Both the position numbers and the translations under genes were made by a program. 64,000 bases of DNA, from positions 806,001-870,000 of the forward strand of contig NZXX01000002.1 of the NCBI GenBank assembly GCA_002702065.1, in the 5' to 3' direction. This document shows, in pieces, positions 25,757 through 34,771 of this stretch. The notes below the pieces were generated by a model that was given only the letters and a program-made list of their open reading frames with translations, ran no database searches and had not been told where the DNA came from. How positions within the stretch are numbered: position 1 is the stretch's first letter; each line of letters starts with the position of its first letter. This DNA is from Anaerolineaceae bacterium (GTDB lineage: Bacteria; Chloroflexota; Anaerolineae; Aggregatilineales; Phototrophicaceae).

Positions 25757-26764
25757 TTAAATATTGATTCGATTGGCGAAGACAGCAATACGCTGTGTAT
25801 TCACGCGATAGGGATAGCATGAGATTAGCGTTGCAGTGGGACCATCACGAGTCTCCATGACGTACACATCACTGGGTTCGACTATTTGCCATCCCTGAAT
25901 ATCATAAGTGAAGGTTTGGGTCTGAGACTGTATCTGGAATTGATCGCCTGCCTCCAATTGATCCAAGTATCGGAATAGCTCACCATAGATATCATTGTGG
26001 GCCGCTAACACAACGTTGCCCACGGGATCTGCAGGCGAAATGCCATTGGGGACTTGTCCAACGCCAAGTTTCAATGACTCCCAGTCAATGCCTTGTACGA
26101 TAGTGCTATCAACATTGAGTTTCGGAACCACTAATCGTAGGGCCGTTTCATCGGTCACAGGCGGGGGCTGAATGGGCGGTGTGAAAATCTGATCTTGAAC
26201 CAGGGGCAGTAAATTGTCCGGGATTTCGGCGAAGTTAAACTGGCTACGGTTTCGACTGTCTGGTGGTGTATGGCCGCCAGGTAGGACGATTTGCCCAATT
26301 CGCATTTGTGGCGTAGGGGCAATAGTTGGAAGTGCCGCTCCCCGCCAAGCATCTGCGGTGGCTTGCACCGCCGCTGTCTGATTTTCGACTCGACTTGTGG
26401 AAATTGTAAGAAGAACACTCAGGATGACAACCGTCATCACAGTGATAATCTCAACTGGTAGTAAGATGCGATTGGCAACCACTACCCAGCGAGTCTTTGT
26501 TGGCAACACATCGGTAGAACGATCTTGGTCTTCAATGAGACAGTCTGGTGTATTCGGGCTTCGATTGACAACTTTCTCTGAGGCAATATCAAGTGTACGC
26601 ACATGGGGAACGCTGTCGCTAGGTGATAGAGCGTCCGTGTCAATCGGTAATTTGTTTTGTTTGACACCATAAAGCTGACCCAAGCGCGCTTCACGCCGCT
26701 TGATTGCGAGAACACGTTCGATTTCTTTGACAGATAAGGCATCGATGGAACGTTGATCAGGCAT
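25757..26764 (-). CDS. Sortase (class D/E-like)
   Basis: A 335-residue membrane protein: cytoplasmic N-terminus, helix (IITVMTVVILSVLLTI), Pro-rich linker, C-terminal sortase barrel. Catalytic residues are visible: His in VVLAAHNDIYGELFR, Cys in ATLISCYPYR, Arg in NTQRIAVFA. ATG after GATGAGGAAA. Long cytoplasmic N-terminus compared with usual sortases. No LPxTG substrate was found among neighbours, so either targets lie elsewhere or it is a pilin/other sortase. Confidence 0.9.
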   Translation of the reverse strand: MPDQRSIDALSVKEIERVLAIKRREARLGQLYGVKQNKLPIDTDALSPSDSVPHVRTLDIASEKVVNRSPNTPDCLIEDQDRSTDVLPTKTRWVVVANRILLPVEIITVMTVVILSVLLTISTSRVENQTAAVQATADAWRGAALPTIAPTPQMRIGQIVLPGGHTPPDSRNRSQFNFAEIPDNLLPLVQDQIFTPPIQPPPVTDETALRLVVPKLNVDSTIVQGIDWESLKLGVGQVPNGISPADPVGNVVLAAHNDIYGELFRYLDQLEAGDQFQIQSQTQTFTYDIQGWQIVEPSDVYVMETRDGPTATLISCYPYRVNTQRIAVFANRINI

Positions 26765-26794
26765 TCAGTTTCCTCATCCTTTAGCTGACCCAAG

Positions 26795-27151
26795 CTAATG
26801 AACTTGCGTTCCAAATGGTGTTTCTGTAACCAGCGTTGCTGACGATGGAGACCCTGGCCCCAGAGAGCCGCTCAATAAGTCCGCCGGAGATATACTGCCG
26901 GGAGTGCGCGGCAAGGCAGTAGGTAAGATGTCACCAGGTGCGCGCTGCCGAATCAGAAAGGATTCCATAAAGGGCAGTATGGTTATGACCCGCTGTTGTT
27001 GTCCCGGAAGCAGCACACTCTGAAAAATGATGATAACTGTTAGGCCAGCAACGAAAACCAACAGCACAAACAATGTGAAAAATTTCAACCAATGATGAAA
27101 CCACCTCGATCGTCTTTTGGTATTACCTGATTCGGTTTGCGCTATCTTCAA
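26795..27151 (-). CDS. Single-pass membrane protein with PGQQQRV-LPFME motif
   Basis: About 118 residues from a TTG start (GGCGGGGAA upstream), 28 bp after the L,D-transpeptidase stop; the start is a guess because no ATG is available. One membrane helix (FFTLFVLLVFVAGLTVIIIF) followed by LLPGQQQRVITILPFMESFL and a Pro/Ser-rich tail. The same juxtamembrane motif recurs in the C39-like protein at 46320, where it precedes a Pro/Thr linker and a peptidase-like domain. This protein lacks any catalytic domain and may be a truncated or minimal relative. Confidence 0.55.
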   Translation of the reverse strand: MKIAQTESGNTKRRSRWFHHWLKFFTLFVLLVFVAGLTVIIIFQSVLLPGQQQRVITILPFMESFLIRQRAPGDILPTALPRTPGSISPADLLSGSLGPGSPSSATLVTETPFGTQVH

Positions 27152-27179
27152 ATGTTTTCTGATTCCCCGCCATACCCGG

Positions 27180-28874
27180 CTAGACCTGGCCGACAAAAGC
27201 CTGCCGACCAAGCTCACTTTCCGGGCTAAATTCGTTCGATATGATTTCGACGATCGTGCCTTTATCTGCCCAGTCATAGAGTAACTTGGCCTCGTCGTCA
27301 CGCGACATGACACACCCCAGCGTGAATTGGGATCCAACATTATTGCCTCCCAGGAAAGTGCCATCTGGTAGCAAGACCGCACCGTGAAACCCATTTACGA
27401 GACCGGGCACCACTTCATAAATGCCCATGAACCAGTTCATCTCCCACTGCCCGCAGCCCGTATCGCCACAAAGTGTATAACTGCTGCCATAGGCAATCGG
27501 TTCATGATTGAGAATCTGGTATATACCTGGGGAGGTAGGCGCAGATGTCACACCTGACGAAATACGCCAGTTGAAGACTTCAACACCATTTTCATAGGCC
27601 ACCATTGATTGCGTATCCAGATCGACAATGATGCGCTTATTGGCAACCGGATCAAGTGGGATGGTTAAATCGCGTGATGGAATACTCAGCGTATCGCCGG
27701 GCGATAATTCGCTTAAGTCTCGTCCGGGATTGTTTTCTTCAATGAGAAAGAAAGGGATTCCGGTCTTGCGTCCGATTCCATAAGCTGTATCACCAGCGGT
27801 AACCATATAAATGGTAGGCCGGTAGCGAATACGAAACTCTGCTATGCTGCGTTTATCTCGGAGTGCTTCCTGAGTAGCGTCCACAATTTCAGTTCGATCA
27901 ACATATAGTGTCTGTTCTTGTTGATCAACGGATTCGTTTAAGGCGGTATTCAGGGCTTCCAGAAATGGCGTGAAGGTTTCATCACGCAAGGTTAGACCAT
28001 CGTGTGTTACTTCCAACCAGGACGTGAATGTATCGCGATCAGTACGCCATTCGACAAATTCGTTGGTAAACGGATCGTAACCACTCATCGTGAAAGGTTG
28101 GCTGGTAAGCTGGAGCGCATCCTCCAGATAGGGGGCTGGATCGACTATTTCGGGTTCCACGCTCGTCGTCACCAGATCCAATCTGCGATTCTCAACAACC
28201 GTGATTGGATCTACCCTCAAGCGTTCTAATGTTGAGCCGGTGTCAAGCAGCCTGCCATCATGCCCTGGTAAACCTACAAGGGTGTCGCCCGCCCATGTGT
28301 ATCCCGCATTGAAAGGCGCGAAGCTCAGTTCATCCGAAATAGTCAACAAGTACTCCTGAGCGGTTATGTATTCAACTTCGACAATCGGTAGGACACCATA
28401 ACCAAAGGGAATACCTGCAAGGCCAACACCGCGTGCAGTTTCGACCGTTTGGCGCGCGTCGAGCGATAGTCCCAGGTCACTTGGACTAGCCGTCCATGTG
28501 CGATCCTCATCAACCAATTCGATACGAAGATCGTTATACCAGGCATTGCTCAATACGGTTGCCGCTTCATCTACGGTCATATCGCCAATGTAGACGCCCA
28601 TCGCCCAAATGTTGGGGAAGATGCGGCCAGATAAGGCAACTGTTGCGATATACATAATCGCAACAGTTACTGGTACTGCCAAAAGAATTTTGAGAATTTT
28701 TGGATTACGCTGCACATGCCACAGCCAATCTTGCGCCACCCATTTGGCATAATCAAACTGCGGCATATTCGGGGCAGGTCGTCGCTTAACCATTGCTTGG
28801 TGCTTGCGCTCACGGGCTTTCTGTCGCTGGCGCACACCGCTGACATGTCGCCGTCGGGAGAGATGCTCATCCAT
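27180..28874 (-). CDS. LysM-containing L,D-transpeptidase with PG-binding domain
   Basis: A 564-residue single-pass protein: basic cytoplasmic N-terminus, helix (ILLAVPVTVAIMYIATVAL) and a VanW/PG_binding_4-like region (GVYIGDMTVDEAATVLS). A LysM repeat follows (MVTAGDTAYGIGRKTGIPFF to LSPGDTLSIPS). The C-terminal YkuD domain has HGAVLLPDG and catalytic FTLGCVMS; the usual Ser/Arg-Gly-Cys is Leu-Gly-Cys. It cross-links peptidoglycan outside the membrane. GGAGAT precedes the ATG. A palindromic box of the presumed copper regulon lies about 160 bp upstream. Confidence 0.9.
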   Translation of the reverse strand: MDEHLSRRRHVSGVRQRQKARERKHQAMVKRRPAPNMPQFDYAKWVAQDWLWHVQRNPKILKILLAVPVTVAIMYIATVALSGRIFPNIWAMGVYIGDMTVDEAATVLSNAWYNDLRIELVDEDRTWTASPSDLGLSLDARQTVETARGVGLAGIPFGYGVLPIVEVEYITAQEYLLTISDELSFAPFNAGYTWAGDTLVGLPGHDGRLLDTGSTLERLRVDPITVVENRRLDLVTTSVEPEIVDPAPYLEDALQLTSQPFTMSGYDPFTNEFVEWRTDRDTFTSWLEVTHDGLTLRDETFTPFLEALNTALNESVDQQEQTLYVDRTEIVDATQEALRDKRSIAEFRIRYRPTIYMVTAGDTAYGIGRKTGIPFFLIEENNPGRDLSELSPGDTLSIPSRDLTIPLDPVANKRIIVDLDTQSMVAYENGVEVFNWRISSGVTSAPTSPGIYQILNHEPIAYGSSYTLCGDTGCGQWEMNWFMGIYEVVPGLVNGFHGAVLLPDGTFLGGNNVGSQFTLGCVMSRDDEAKLLYDWADKGTIVEIISNEFSPESELGRQAFVGQV

Positions 28875-29033
28875 TTTTTATCTCCGGTCTCATGATCGGG
28901 TCCGGCATGAAGTGAGATCTAAACTCAGGTAATCTCAACGATCTATAACTGTGAACCACGACTTCAAGCATTGCCACTTCGTCAAGCCATGCATATTTCC
29001 AGTATCAAATTAACCTGCCTTTATCCAGATGCC

Positions 29034-29052
29034 ATGCGCCATTTGGCGGGTT
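29034..29052 (+). promoter_or_regulatory. CGCCATTTGGCG operator-like box, copy a
   Basis: ATGCGCCATTTGGCGGGTT, with the palindromic core CGCCA-TT-TGGCG. One of five near-identical intergenic copies in the window (also 37974, 39791, 43405, 45415). It lies 160 bp upstream of the LysM L,D-transpeptidase start but is oriented away from it. Confidence 0.7.
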
Positions 29053-29315
29053 ACGGTGGGAACCGACACTATGGGGTAGGGCTAACTGGCAGGTGTAATG
29101 ACATCGGGTTGGTTCAAATATGCATCGAGCACCTGCCAGTAGAGAATGACAACAGCTTCTTCAAGGGGACGGGTTTACAGCTACCTGGTCAGTTCGGGGT
29201 GTTTCTGGTCAGACAGGAATCCTTCTATATGAGACAAGCTTCTTCAAAAGCTGGAATTAAGCAGATAGCAGCGTGACACCCGGTCTGCAATATGGACACA
29301 TCCCATATTCGTTAC

Positions 29316-29329
29316 ATGCCAAATGGCAT
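29316..29329 (-). promoter_or_regulatory. Partial operator-like box
   Basis: ATGCCAAATGGCAT, a perfect palindrome that shares the GCCA-TT-TGGC core of the repeated box but not its flanks. It lies near the terminator of the downstream gene, so its role is doubtful. Confidence 0.35.
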
Positions 29330-29335
29330 ATTTCT

Positions 29336-29379
29336 TGAAAAAATAGAAAAGCTGGCTGGCGCTCTGCCGAACCAGCCTT
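29336..29379 (-). terminator. Rho-independent terminator after Met-rich protein gene
   Basis: Minus strand GGCTGG (29372-29377 complement) and CCAGCC (29354-29359 complement) form a stem with a 12-nt loop, followed by AGCTTTTCTATTTTTTC. Placed 20 bp after the stop at 29398. Confidence 0.75.
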
Positions 29380-29397
29380 CCCAGTTCGATACTCTCG

Positions 29398-30255
29398 TTA
29401 TGCTTCGTGCGCAGTCACATCAACGAAATCGCCGTGCCAGTGATGAAGCCAGACCTGTTCATTGTAGCCGTTTACGCTCAGCATTCCAATGATTTCGCCA
29501 TCTTGCAGGACGTGAAGGGTGTAGTAGCCGTAAAAGGCATCCGCTTCGTCACTGGCCTGAGTTTCCGGCAGAACCTCATCCAGATAGAGTTGGGCCAGTT
29601 CCGTTGCCTGTGCGGACGACACCGGCATGTCATTACCACTCTCCGTTGACCGGAACAACCCCATGCTGCGTGTCATCATGCCATAGCGCAGATTCCACAT
29701 CATGTTAGGACCTAGTTCACCGACAACGACCCCGGTCTGGGGATCGATGAGGAACTCGAACGCACCTTGCCCAGTCTCAGCTTCACGTGCCTGAGCATAG
29801 AAATGTTTGCTGAACTGCATCACCTCTGCCAGTTCCAAGGGTTGCTCGCTCTCCCAGGTGTCGATATACGCCTGAGCCACCCCAACAGCTTCTTCCAGTG
29901 TCAGAGCATCATCTTCCGGTGCCAGGTCCGAGGACGGAGTCCAGGCACCCATCATGCCGGTTCCAGGGCCAAAGCGCATGGTCGATTGATCGAAGCCCAT
30001 CATGTTGTGCATCATCATACCATTCATACGACCCATCATCCCGCCCATCATGCCCATACCAAACACCCCCTGTTGAGCACAGGCTTCTGGCAAATTAAGA
30101 TCGTTCATGCCTCGGCCCATCATGCCACCGAACATATCATCGAAGCCACAGGGGGAGTTATCCGGTCCCTGGGCCGAGGTTGCCAGGACACCGGATACCA
30201 GCCCGGTGGCTAAAATCACGATGACCACAAGCGTGGTTTTGGACAGTTGTTTCAT
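29398..30255 (-). CDS. Secreted Met/His-rich protein, putative copper binding
   Basis: A 285-residue exported protein: signal peptide (TTLVVIVILATGLVSGVLATSAQ), then a methionine-rich segment (GMGMMGGMMGRMNGMMMHNM) typical of extracytoplasmic Cu(I) binders. A PepSY-like region follows (LTLEEAVGVAQAYID... SSAQATELAQLYLDEVLP), and a His-rich end VWLHHWHGDFVDV. Starts with a 4-bp overlap on the SHOCT gene. Adjacent to DUF302 and a two-component system whose sensor loop is also Met-rich. Copper capture outside the membrane is the likely role. Confidence 0.8.
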   Translation of the reverse strand: MKQLSKTTLVVIVILATGLVSGVLATSAQGPDNSPCGFDDMFGGMMGRGMNDLNLPEACAQQGVFGMGMMGGMMGRMNGMMMHNMMGFDQSTMRFGPGTGMMGAWTPSSDLAPEDDALTLEEAVGVAQAYIDTWESEQPLELAEVMQFSKHFYAQAREAETGQGAFEFLIDPQTGVVVGELGPNMMWNLRYGMMTRSMGLFRSTESGNDMPVSSAQATELAQLYLDEVLPETQASDEADAFYGYYTLHVLQDGEIIGMLSVNGYNEQVWLHHWHGDFVDVTAHEA

Positions 30256-30482
30256 TGGCTTTTCTCCTTCAAGTTATCCAGAATTTCGTAATACTCATCG
30301 CTCGAGATTTCACCGCTGGCGTAGCGAGCTTTAGCGATTTCCATAGGCGAAGGCGGTTCGGAACTGGTTTGTTGGTTCTGAGCGAATAGGGTTCGCAGGA
30401 ACCAGACAGCCAGCACGATAATGGCAATCCAGAACACAATCATCCAGAAACCACCTCCCCACATATCAAATCCGTACATCAT
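30252..30482 (-). CDS. Small membrane protein with SHOCT domain
   Basis: A 76-residue protein: Met/Gly/Trp-rich N-terminus (MMYGFDMWGGGFWM), one membrane helix (IVFWIAIIVLAVWFLRTLF), and a C-terminal SHOCT motif (AKARYASGEISSDEYYEILDNL). Such proteins are frequent partners in copper-response operons. RBS AGGCAGG. Translationally coupled to the Met-rich protein downstream. Confidence 0.88.
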   Translation of the reverse strand: MMYGFDMWGGGFWMIVFWIAIIVLAVWFLRTLFAQNQQTSSEPPSPMEIAKARYASGEISSDEYYEILDNLKEKSQ

Positions 30483-30790
30483 TTTTGCCTGCCTTTCCTC
30501 TGTGTTTTACATTGATGTTCCGATTATGCGGAGTAGATTTAACGCTTCTGTGACGCAAATGTAACAATCAGATGAAGTTCGAGTATGAGGCTTTGAGCGC
30601 TGCGGCCTCGGTCATTCATTAGCGAGAGTTTGCAACATTATTGAGCACAACATTGTGATGGTGGATACGTGGAAGCAAGTGATACGACAGTCATTGAGGC
30701 TGATGCTCAGATAATACAGGATGTGATCTTCCATCAAGGAGGCTATACAGAGGCTGTGTATAACCCTATCTCCACGAGAAATCTGGCAGG
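30483..30790. other. Intergenic region, promoter of SHOCT operon and possible gene remnant
   Basis: About 310 bp. Near 30553-30570 the minus strand reads TGTTACATTTGCGTCACA, which could be a response-regulator site. On the plus strand a 52-codon open stretch (30669-30827, starting GTG and running into the antisense of the DUF302 gene) reads like protein (IIQDVIFHQGGYTEAVYNP) but has no clear start; perhaps a gene remnant. Confidence 0.3.
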
Positions 30791-31195
30791 CTACAGTGTG
30801 GTGATTACCTGCTGTAACCGAAGGTGAATGTCATCTGCAATAGCCTTGATTTTGGGTTTTTCTGTTATCTGCATTGTTACGCCCGGATCAAGAATTGTAA
30901 TGCCCGTCGTGCCTGTGTGGCGATTTTCATAGACAATGACATTGCATAGCAACGGCAGACCAATCTCCGGCTCAGACTGAAGGGTCAGATAGGCCAGTAC
31001 CGGGTTGCAGGCCCCGAGAATCGTGTATTTCTCAGTGTCAAGACCCAGATACTGGCTGAACATCGTTTGTATGTCAACCTGTGTGATGTAGCTCAAACCT
31101 TGTTCTCTTAGCGCTGCCTTGACCTTCGTAAGCGCCTCATCGTAGGGCAGATCCACACTCGTCCTTAGCAAGGAAGTACACTGTTGATCTGTCAT
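30791..31195 (-). CDS. DUF302 domain protein
   Basis: A 134-residue cytoplasmic protein with the DUF302 fold: SVDLPYDEALTKVKAALREQ, the VDIQTMFSQYLGLD segment and YTILGACNPVLAYLTL with a conserved Cys. Start at 31195, where AAAAGG is 8 bp upstream; the Met two codons earlier is too close. DUF302 proteins are common beside metal-resistance genes; function unknown. A relative at 52980-53387 is interrupted by a TAA. Lies between the copper-type exported proteins and the sensor kinase. Confidence 0.87.
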   Translation of the reverse strand: MTDQQCTSLLRTSVDLPYDEALTKVKAALREQGLSYITQVDIQTMFSQYLGLDTEKYTILGACNPVLAYLTLQSEPEIGLPLLCNVIVYENRHTGTTGITILDPGVTMQITEKPKIKAIADDIHLRLQQVITTL

Positions 31196-31216
31196 CTGCA
31201 TTTCCTTTTGAATTGT

Positions 31217-32326
31217 TCATACAGCAAGAGGTAACGTGAACAGAAAAGTACTGCCCTGTCCCAGCCCGGCACTTTCGGCCCAGAGTCTCCCATTGGGGGC
31301 GCGGATGATCGCCTGCGAGATTGTCAGGCCAATGCCGCTGCCACCGCTCGCACGAGCACGCGACTTGTCAACCCGATAGAACCGCAGAAAGATATGTTCC
31401 AAATCTTCAGCGACCAAACCAATCCCTGTGTCACGCACAAAGAATCGGACAGCCCCGCCTCGCTGCCCCCAACCAACCGTGACCTGTCCCCCCGTAGGGG
31501 TATATTGCAGCGCATTGCCAAGTAAATTGAGCAGGACCTGTCGAATGTGGTCATGATCCGCCAGAACGGTGATGGATTTATCTGGTAGATCAAGGCGCAG
31601 TTCAATGCCGCTATCTTCAAACTGAGGATGTATCCACTGGCTAGTCGCTTTTACAAGTTCCGTCGCCTCACAAGGTACGATACTCAATTTGATCTGATCT
31701 GATTCTGCCCGCGAGAGTTCCTGCAAATCATGCACCAAACGCTGCAAACGCCCTGCCTCGCGCTGCACCTGCTCAAATGTCTCAGGTGTCGGCTCCATGA
31801 CTCTATCCAGCAAGCCCTCCATGTAAGCTTGAATTCCTGCTAATGGTGTTTTGAGTTCGTGACTGATGTCGGCGATGAGTTGTTGGCGAACGGCTTCAGT
31901 TTCAGCCAACGCAGCAGCCATCCGGTTGAAACTTCGCGTTAGATCACCCAGTTCATCATCACTGTAAACCGGCAGACGCTCCTCGTAGTGACCGTCGGCG
32001 ATACGCTCGCTGGCAAGTACAGTCTGCTGAATGGGTGTGGCGATCCGTCGGGTAACATAGGCACTGACGATGCTGGCGGCCACGGTCGCTGCTGCGGTAG
32101 CGATGATCAATGTGCTGTTTATGGCCTGGCGGAAATTGTTGTTCAGCTCTAATTCAAGTTGCTCCATGCCTGTGTTCATCATCATGGAAGTCATCATATC
32201 GCGCATACTCTCGACATGCCGGGCAAATGTCACAGGCGAAATTGAGAGTGTTGAAACCCCCATGACCAGCGCACCAACCAGGATGACAACGAGATAAGAT
32301 ATGAACAATTTTCGGCCCAGACTCAT
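31217..32326 (-). CDS. HAMP-type sensor histidine kinase with Met-rich sensor loop
   Basis: A 369-residue kinase: helix 1 (LFISYLVVILVGALVMG), a short outer loop with ESMRDMMTSMMMNTGM, helix 2, HAMP (RRIATPIQQTVLASERIADG), HisKA with phospho-acceptor ISHELKTPLAG, and HATPase with NLLGNAL, DTGIGL and GGSGIGLTIS. The methionine-rich loop suggests Cu(I) sensing, in line with the Met-rich protein gene nearby; this is inference. Overlaps its response regulator by 4 bp. Confidence 0.9.
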   Translation of the reverse strand: MSLGRKLFISYLVVILVGALVMGVSTLSISPVTFARHVESMRDMMTSMMMNTGMEQLELELNNNFRQAINSTLIIATAAATVAASIVSAYVTRRIATPIQQTVLASERIADGHYEERLPVYSDDELGDLTRSFNRMAAALAETEAVRQQLIADISHELKTPLAGIQAYMEGLLDRVMEPTPETFEQVQREAGRLQRLVHDLQELSRAESDQIKLSIVPCEATELVKATSQWIHPQFEDSGIELRLDLPDKSITVLADHDHIRQVLLNLLGNALQYTPTGGQVTVGWGQRGGAVRFFVRDTGIGLVAEDLEHIFLRFYRVDKSRARASGGSGIGLTISQAIIRAPNGRLWAESAGLGQGSTFLFTLPLAV

Positions 32327-33009
32327 AGCAGCTCATCCTCGAACTTATAGCCTGCACCGCGCACTGTCTGGACAAACTGCGGCTCGGCGGGGTTCCTTTC
32401 CAGCTTTTGTCGAATGCGCCCGATATACACATCAACTACTCGCTCGTCACCGTAGAAGTCATAGCCCCACACTTTTTCGAGAAGCTGCGCCCGGCTGAGC
32501 ACCATTCCCGGATAGGTCGCCAGTGTCTTGAGCAGTTCAAACTCCAGGGCAGTCAGGTCGATTTCCTCATCGTCGCGCCAGACTTGATGGCGCTGGCTGT
32601 CGATACGAATGTGAGCGAAATTTAAGCTGCCTGACTCGGTGGCTACGTTGCGGTCACGGCGAAGAATGGCTTTGACACGCGCCACCAACTCACGGGGGCT
32701 GAACGGTTTGGTCAGGTAATCATCTGCACCGATCGTCAGGCCCACAATGCGATCTGTCTCTTCTGATTTCGCTGTCAGCATCAGGACATAGGCATCGGAT
32801 TCTCGACGGATATGTTGCAGCACTTCGAAGCCATCCATGCTAGGCAGAATGACATCCAGAATCACGAGCTGAGGTTTATAGCGCTGGAATAGCCGCAGTG
32901 CCTGTTGACCATCCGCCGCTGTGTGAATGGCATAGCCCTCAGCTTCTAAGTAAGCTATAACGGGTTTGCGGATACTCTCTTCATCATTGACAACCAGAAT
33001 TGTTGTCAT
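32323..33009 (-). CDS. OmpR-family response regulator
   Basis: A 228-residue regulator: receiver domain with phospho-acceptor in LVILDVILPSMDGF, conserved TAKSEE and Lys in YLTKPFSPRE. The C-terminal winged helix is of OmpR/PhoB type (EFELLKTLATYPGMVLSRAQ, VYIGRIRQKLE, VRGAGYKFE). ATG at 33009 with AAGG upstream; the GTG two codons earlier is an alternative. Cotranscribed with the kinase. Likely target: the SHOCT/Met-rich operon upstream. Confidence 0.92.
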   Translation of the reverse strand: MTTILVVNDEESIRKPVIAYLEAEGYAIHTAADGQQALRLFQRYKPQLVILDVILPSMDGFEVLQHIRRESDAYVLMLTAKSEETDRIVGLTIGADDYLTKPFSPRELVARVKAILRRDRNVATESGSLNFAHIRIDSQRHQVWRDDEEIDLTALEFELLKTLATYPGMVLSRAQLLEKVWGYDFYGDERVVDVYIGRIRQKLERNPAEPQFVQTVRGAGYKFEDELL

Positions 33010-33036
33010 CGTCACCTTACCCGAATCTGTTCACAG

Positions 33037-34139
33037 TCAGCGATAGTTCCCGGAACTATGTACGTAGACGTAATTGACCTTCTCAACCTCTGGATCAGGC
33101 CCTGCAGAACCCATCCACTCAAAAATAAAGCGCGCATCGCTGATGCTTATATTGACACAGCCCCGGCTCTGGCGATAACCAAACAAATCAAATCATGCCA
33201 GTACGTCCCGTGCAGGCTGATAGCCTCATCGCAATACTGTACCCAGGGCACACTTTGCAGCGCATAAGCGTTGGGTGCGCCAGTTGCGCCCGACATGCCG
33301 TCACGCTCCAATCGCGCCCAGATTGTGAAAAGGCCCTGATTCGTATCTGTACCGGGTAGACCGCTGGAAATCAACGTGGCAAAGATGGGTTTATCCTCCT
33401 CGTAGGCAACGAGATTCTGCTCAAAAAGGTCAACGGTCACCCAGCGACCGGCAACTTCATGTGGGCGTTCGATCTGCTGGGCAACGGAGACGTAACGCTG
33501 ATTCACCCATTGATTGGGACCAATCATATACCAGGTCCAGCCACCATCACCTTCTGCTTCGGCAAAGATGTTGACCCGCTCGTAGCGCCGGGGCACGCGA
33601 TTGGTGGCAGACGACGGGCCACCCGGTCGTTCCGAGGTGTAAATGCCGGTTTTATCCAGCGCCCAGGCAAATGGATAATCCAGGCCGCTGGGCAGCCGCA
33701 CACCCCGAAAGTACGAGGCTTCAGTGAACTCAGCTTCAATCCGGGGCAACCACTGCCCCCCCTCGATTTGGAGCCAATCCGCAATCGAGGTATCCACCGC
33801 CCGGACGAAATTGAACCCGGTAGAATACTGGGCAACAACGTTGCCCGCCGGAGAGTCATACAGGTTGGTCGGCTCTGGGCCAATTCGCCAGAAGCTATAA
33901 TTGCTGAGCGTGAAACGATCCAGCGCAATTTCCTCAACCTGGGGTTCAGGAAATGTGGCTATCATTTGATCGCATTCCGGGTTCAGCATCCCTTCAGTGG
34001 CAACACGAGCACAAACGGTTGGATTATAAGTCAGTCCGGCGGATGCAAATCGTCCATTTATGCCAAGCAATGTGGCCGCTACCCCAGCGCCAATATCTCG
34101 CAAGAATTCGCGCCGATAACGTTTACTCACACGCATCAT
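33037..34139 (-). pseudogene. L,D-transpeptidase gene frameshifted before catalytic Cys
   Basis: Paralogue of 13481-14551 (same IEGGQW, WYMIGPNQWVNQRYVSV and GMSGATGAP blocks) with a Tat-type signal (RREFLRDIGAG). A tandem 5-bp duplication, CAAAT-CAAAT on the plus strand at 33184-33193, shifts the frame right after HGTYWHDL. The original frame continues FGYRQSRGCVNISISDARF and ends with a stop at 33037. The shifted frame stops at 33147 without the catalytic Cys. It is otherwise undamaged, so recent inactivation, slippage-based phase variation or a sequencing error are all possible. Confidence 0.8.
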
Positions 34140-34190
34140 CCAATCTCTCAATCAAGATGTCCCAATTGAAACAGCAATTCTGGGTCGTGG

Positions 34191-34754
34191 CTACAACAAC
34201 TCATCAATGATGGCATCAAGTTGCCCCTCCCAGACCGGCGCAATGATCGTTCTTACGATGTTGCCATCCTGGTCGACAATAAAGGTTTCCGGAACACCGG
34301 TAATTCGGTAGTCATCTGAAATACGCGTTCCCACATCCGGGCCGTTGGGATAGGTAATGCCAAATTCGTCGATGAACGCCAACGACTTGCTTTCAGCATC
34401 GGCATAAGCGATACCCACCAGCACTACTCCACGATCACGATAGCGCTCCCACAGACTTTGCAGGATGGGCGCTTCATCCCGGCAGGGCACGCACCAGCTA
34501 GCCCAGAAGTTGACCACGACGACGTTGCCTCGCTGGGCCGCGAGATCGAAAGTTTCACCATCAAACGTAGTGAGAGTGAAATCCGGGGCTGGTCCAGATT
34601 CGGGCTGCGTTTCAAGCTGTTGTGCCAGAGCAATGCCGATGATGGCAACAATCACCATAATCCCTATCAGTAGTAAGGCTGATCCTAGATTGAAGCCACG
34701 TTGAACAGGTGGAGTCTCTTCAATCAATTCCTGGACAACAACATCTTGTGACAT
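34191..34754 (-). CDS. TlpA/ResA-like membrane-anchored thioredoxin
   Basis: A 187-residue close paralogue of 12428-13003: membrane helix ([20 protein letters not shown]), [20 protein letters not shown] (CxxC with Val-Pro in between) and [12 protein letters not shown] (cis-Pro). AGGAGG upstream of the ATG. Eighteen bp after ccdA, as part of the second thiol-redox cluster. Probably receives electrons from that CcdA and reduces exported thiols. Confidence 0.9.
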   Translation of the reverse strand: MSQDVVVQELIEETPPVQRGFNLGSALLLIGIMVIVAIIGIALAQQLETQPESGPAPDFTLTTFDGETFDLAAQRGNVVVVNFWASWCVPCRDEAPILQSLWERYRDRGVVLVGIAYADAESKSLAFIDEFGITYPNGPDVGTRISDDYRITGVPETFIVDQDGNIVRTIIAPVWEGQLDAIIDELL

Positions 34755-34771
34755 ACGGACCTCCTAGAAAT

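Larger units (their letters stand above)
28875..29397. other. 523-bp region with regulatory boxes and RNA-like hairpin, no clear gene
   Basis: Contains the box at 29034-29052 and a partial box at 29316-29329. A long-loop perfect inverted repeat CTGGCAGGTG (29086-29095)/CACCTGCCAG (29130-29139) lies just after the first box. The 11-mer AGCTTCTTCAA occurs directly repeated near 29153 and 29237, and a terminator for the minus-strand gene ends the region. A plus-strand reading frame here (about 100 codons) starts in the palindrome and has no homology I recognise. A small RNA is possible. Confidence 0.4.

Noticed and set aside
28971..29276. Plus-strand 101-codon ORF
   Set aside because: Starts without a ribosome-binding site, runs through the palindromic box, and has no protein-family features.
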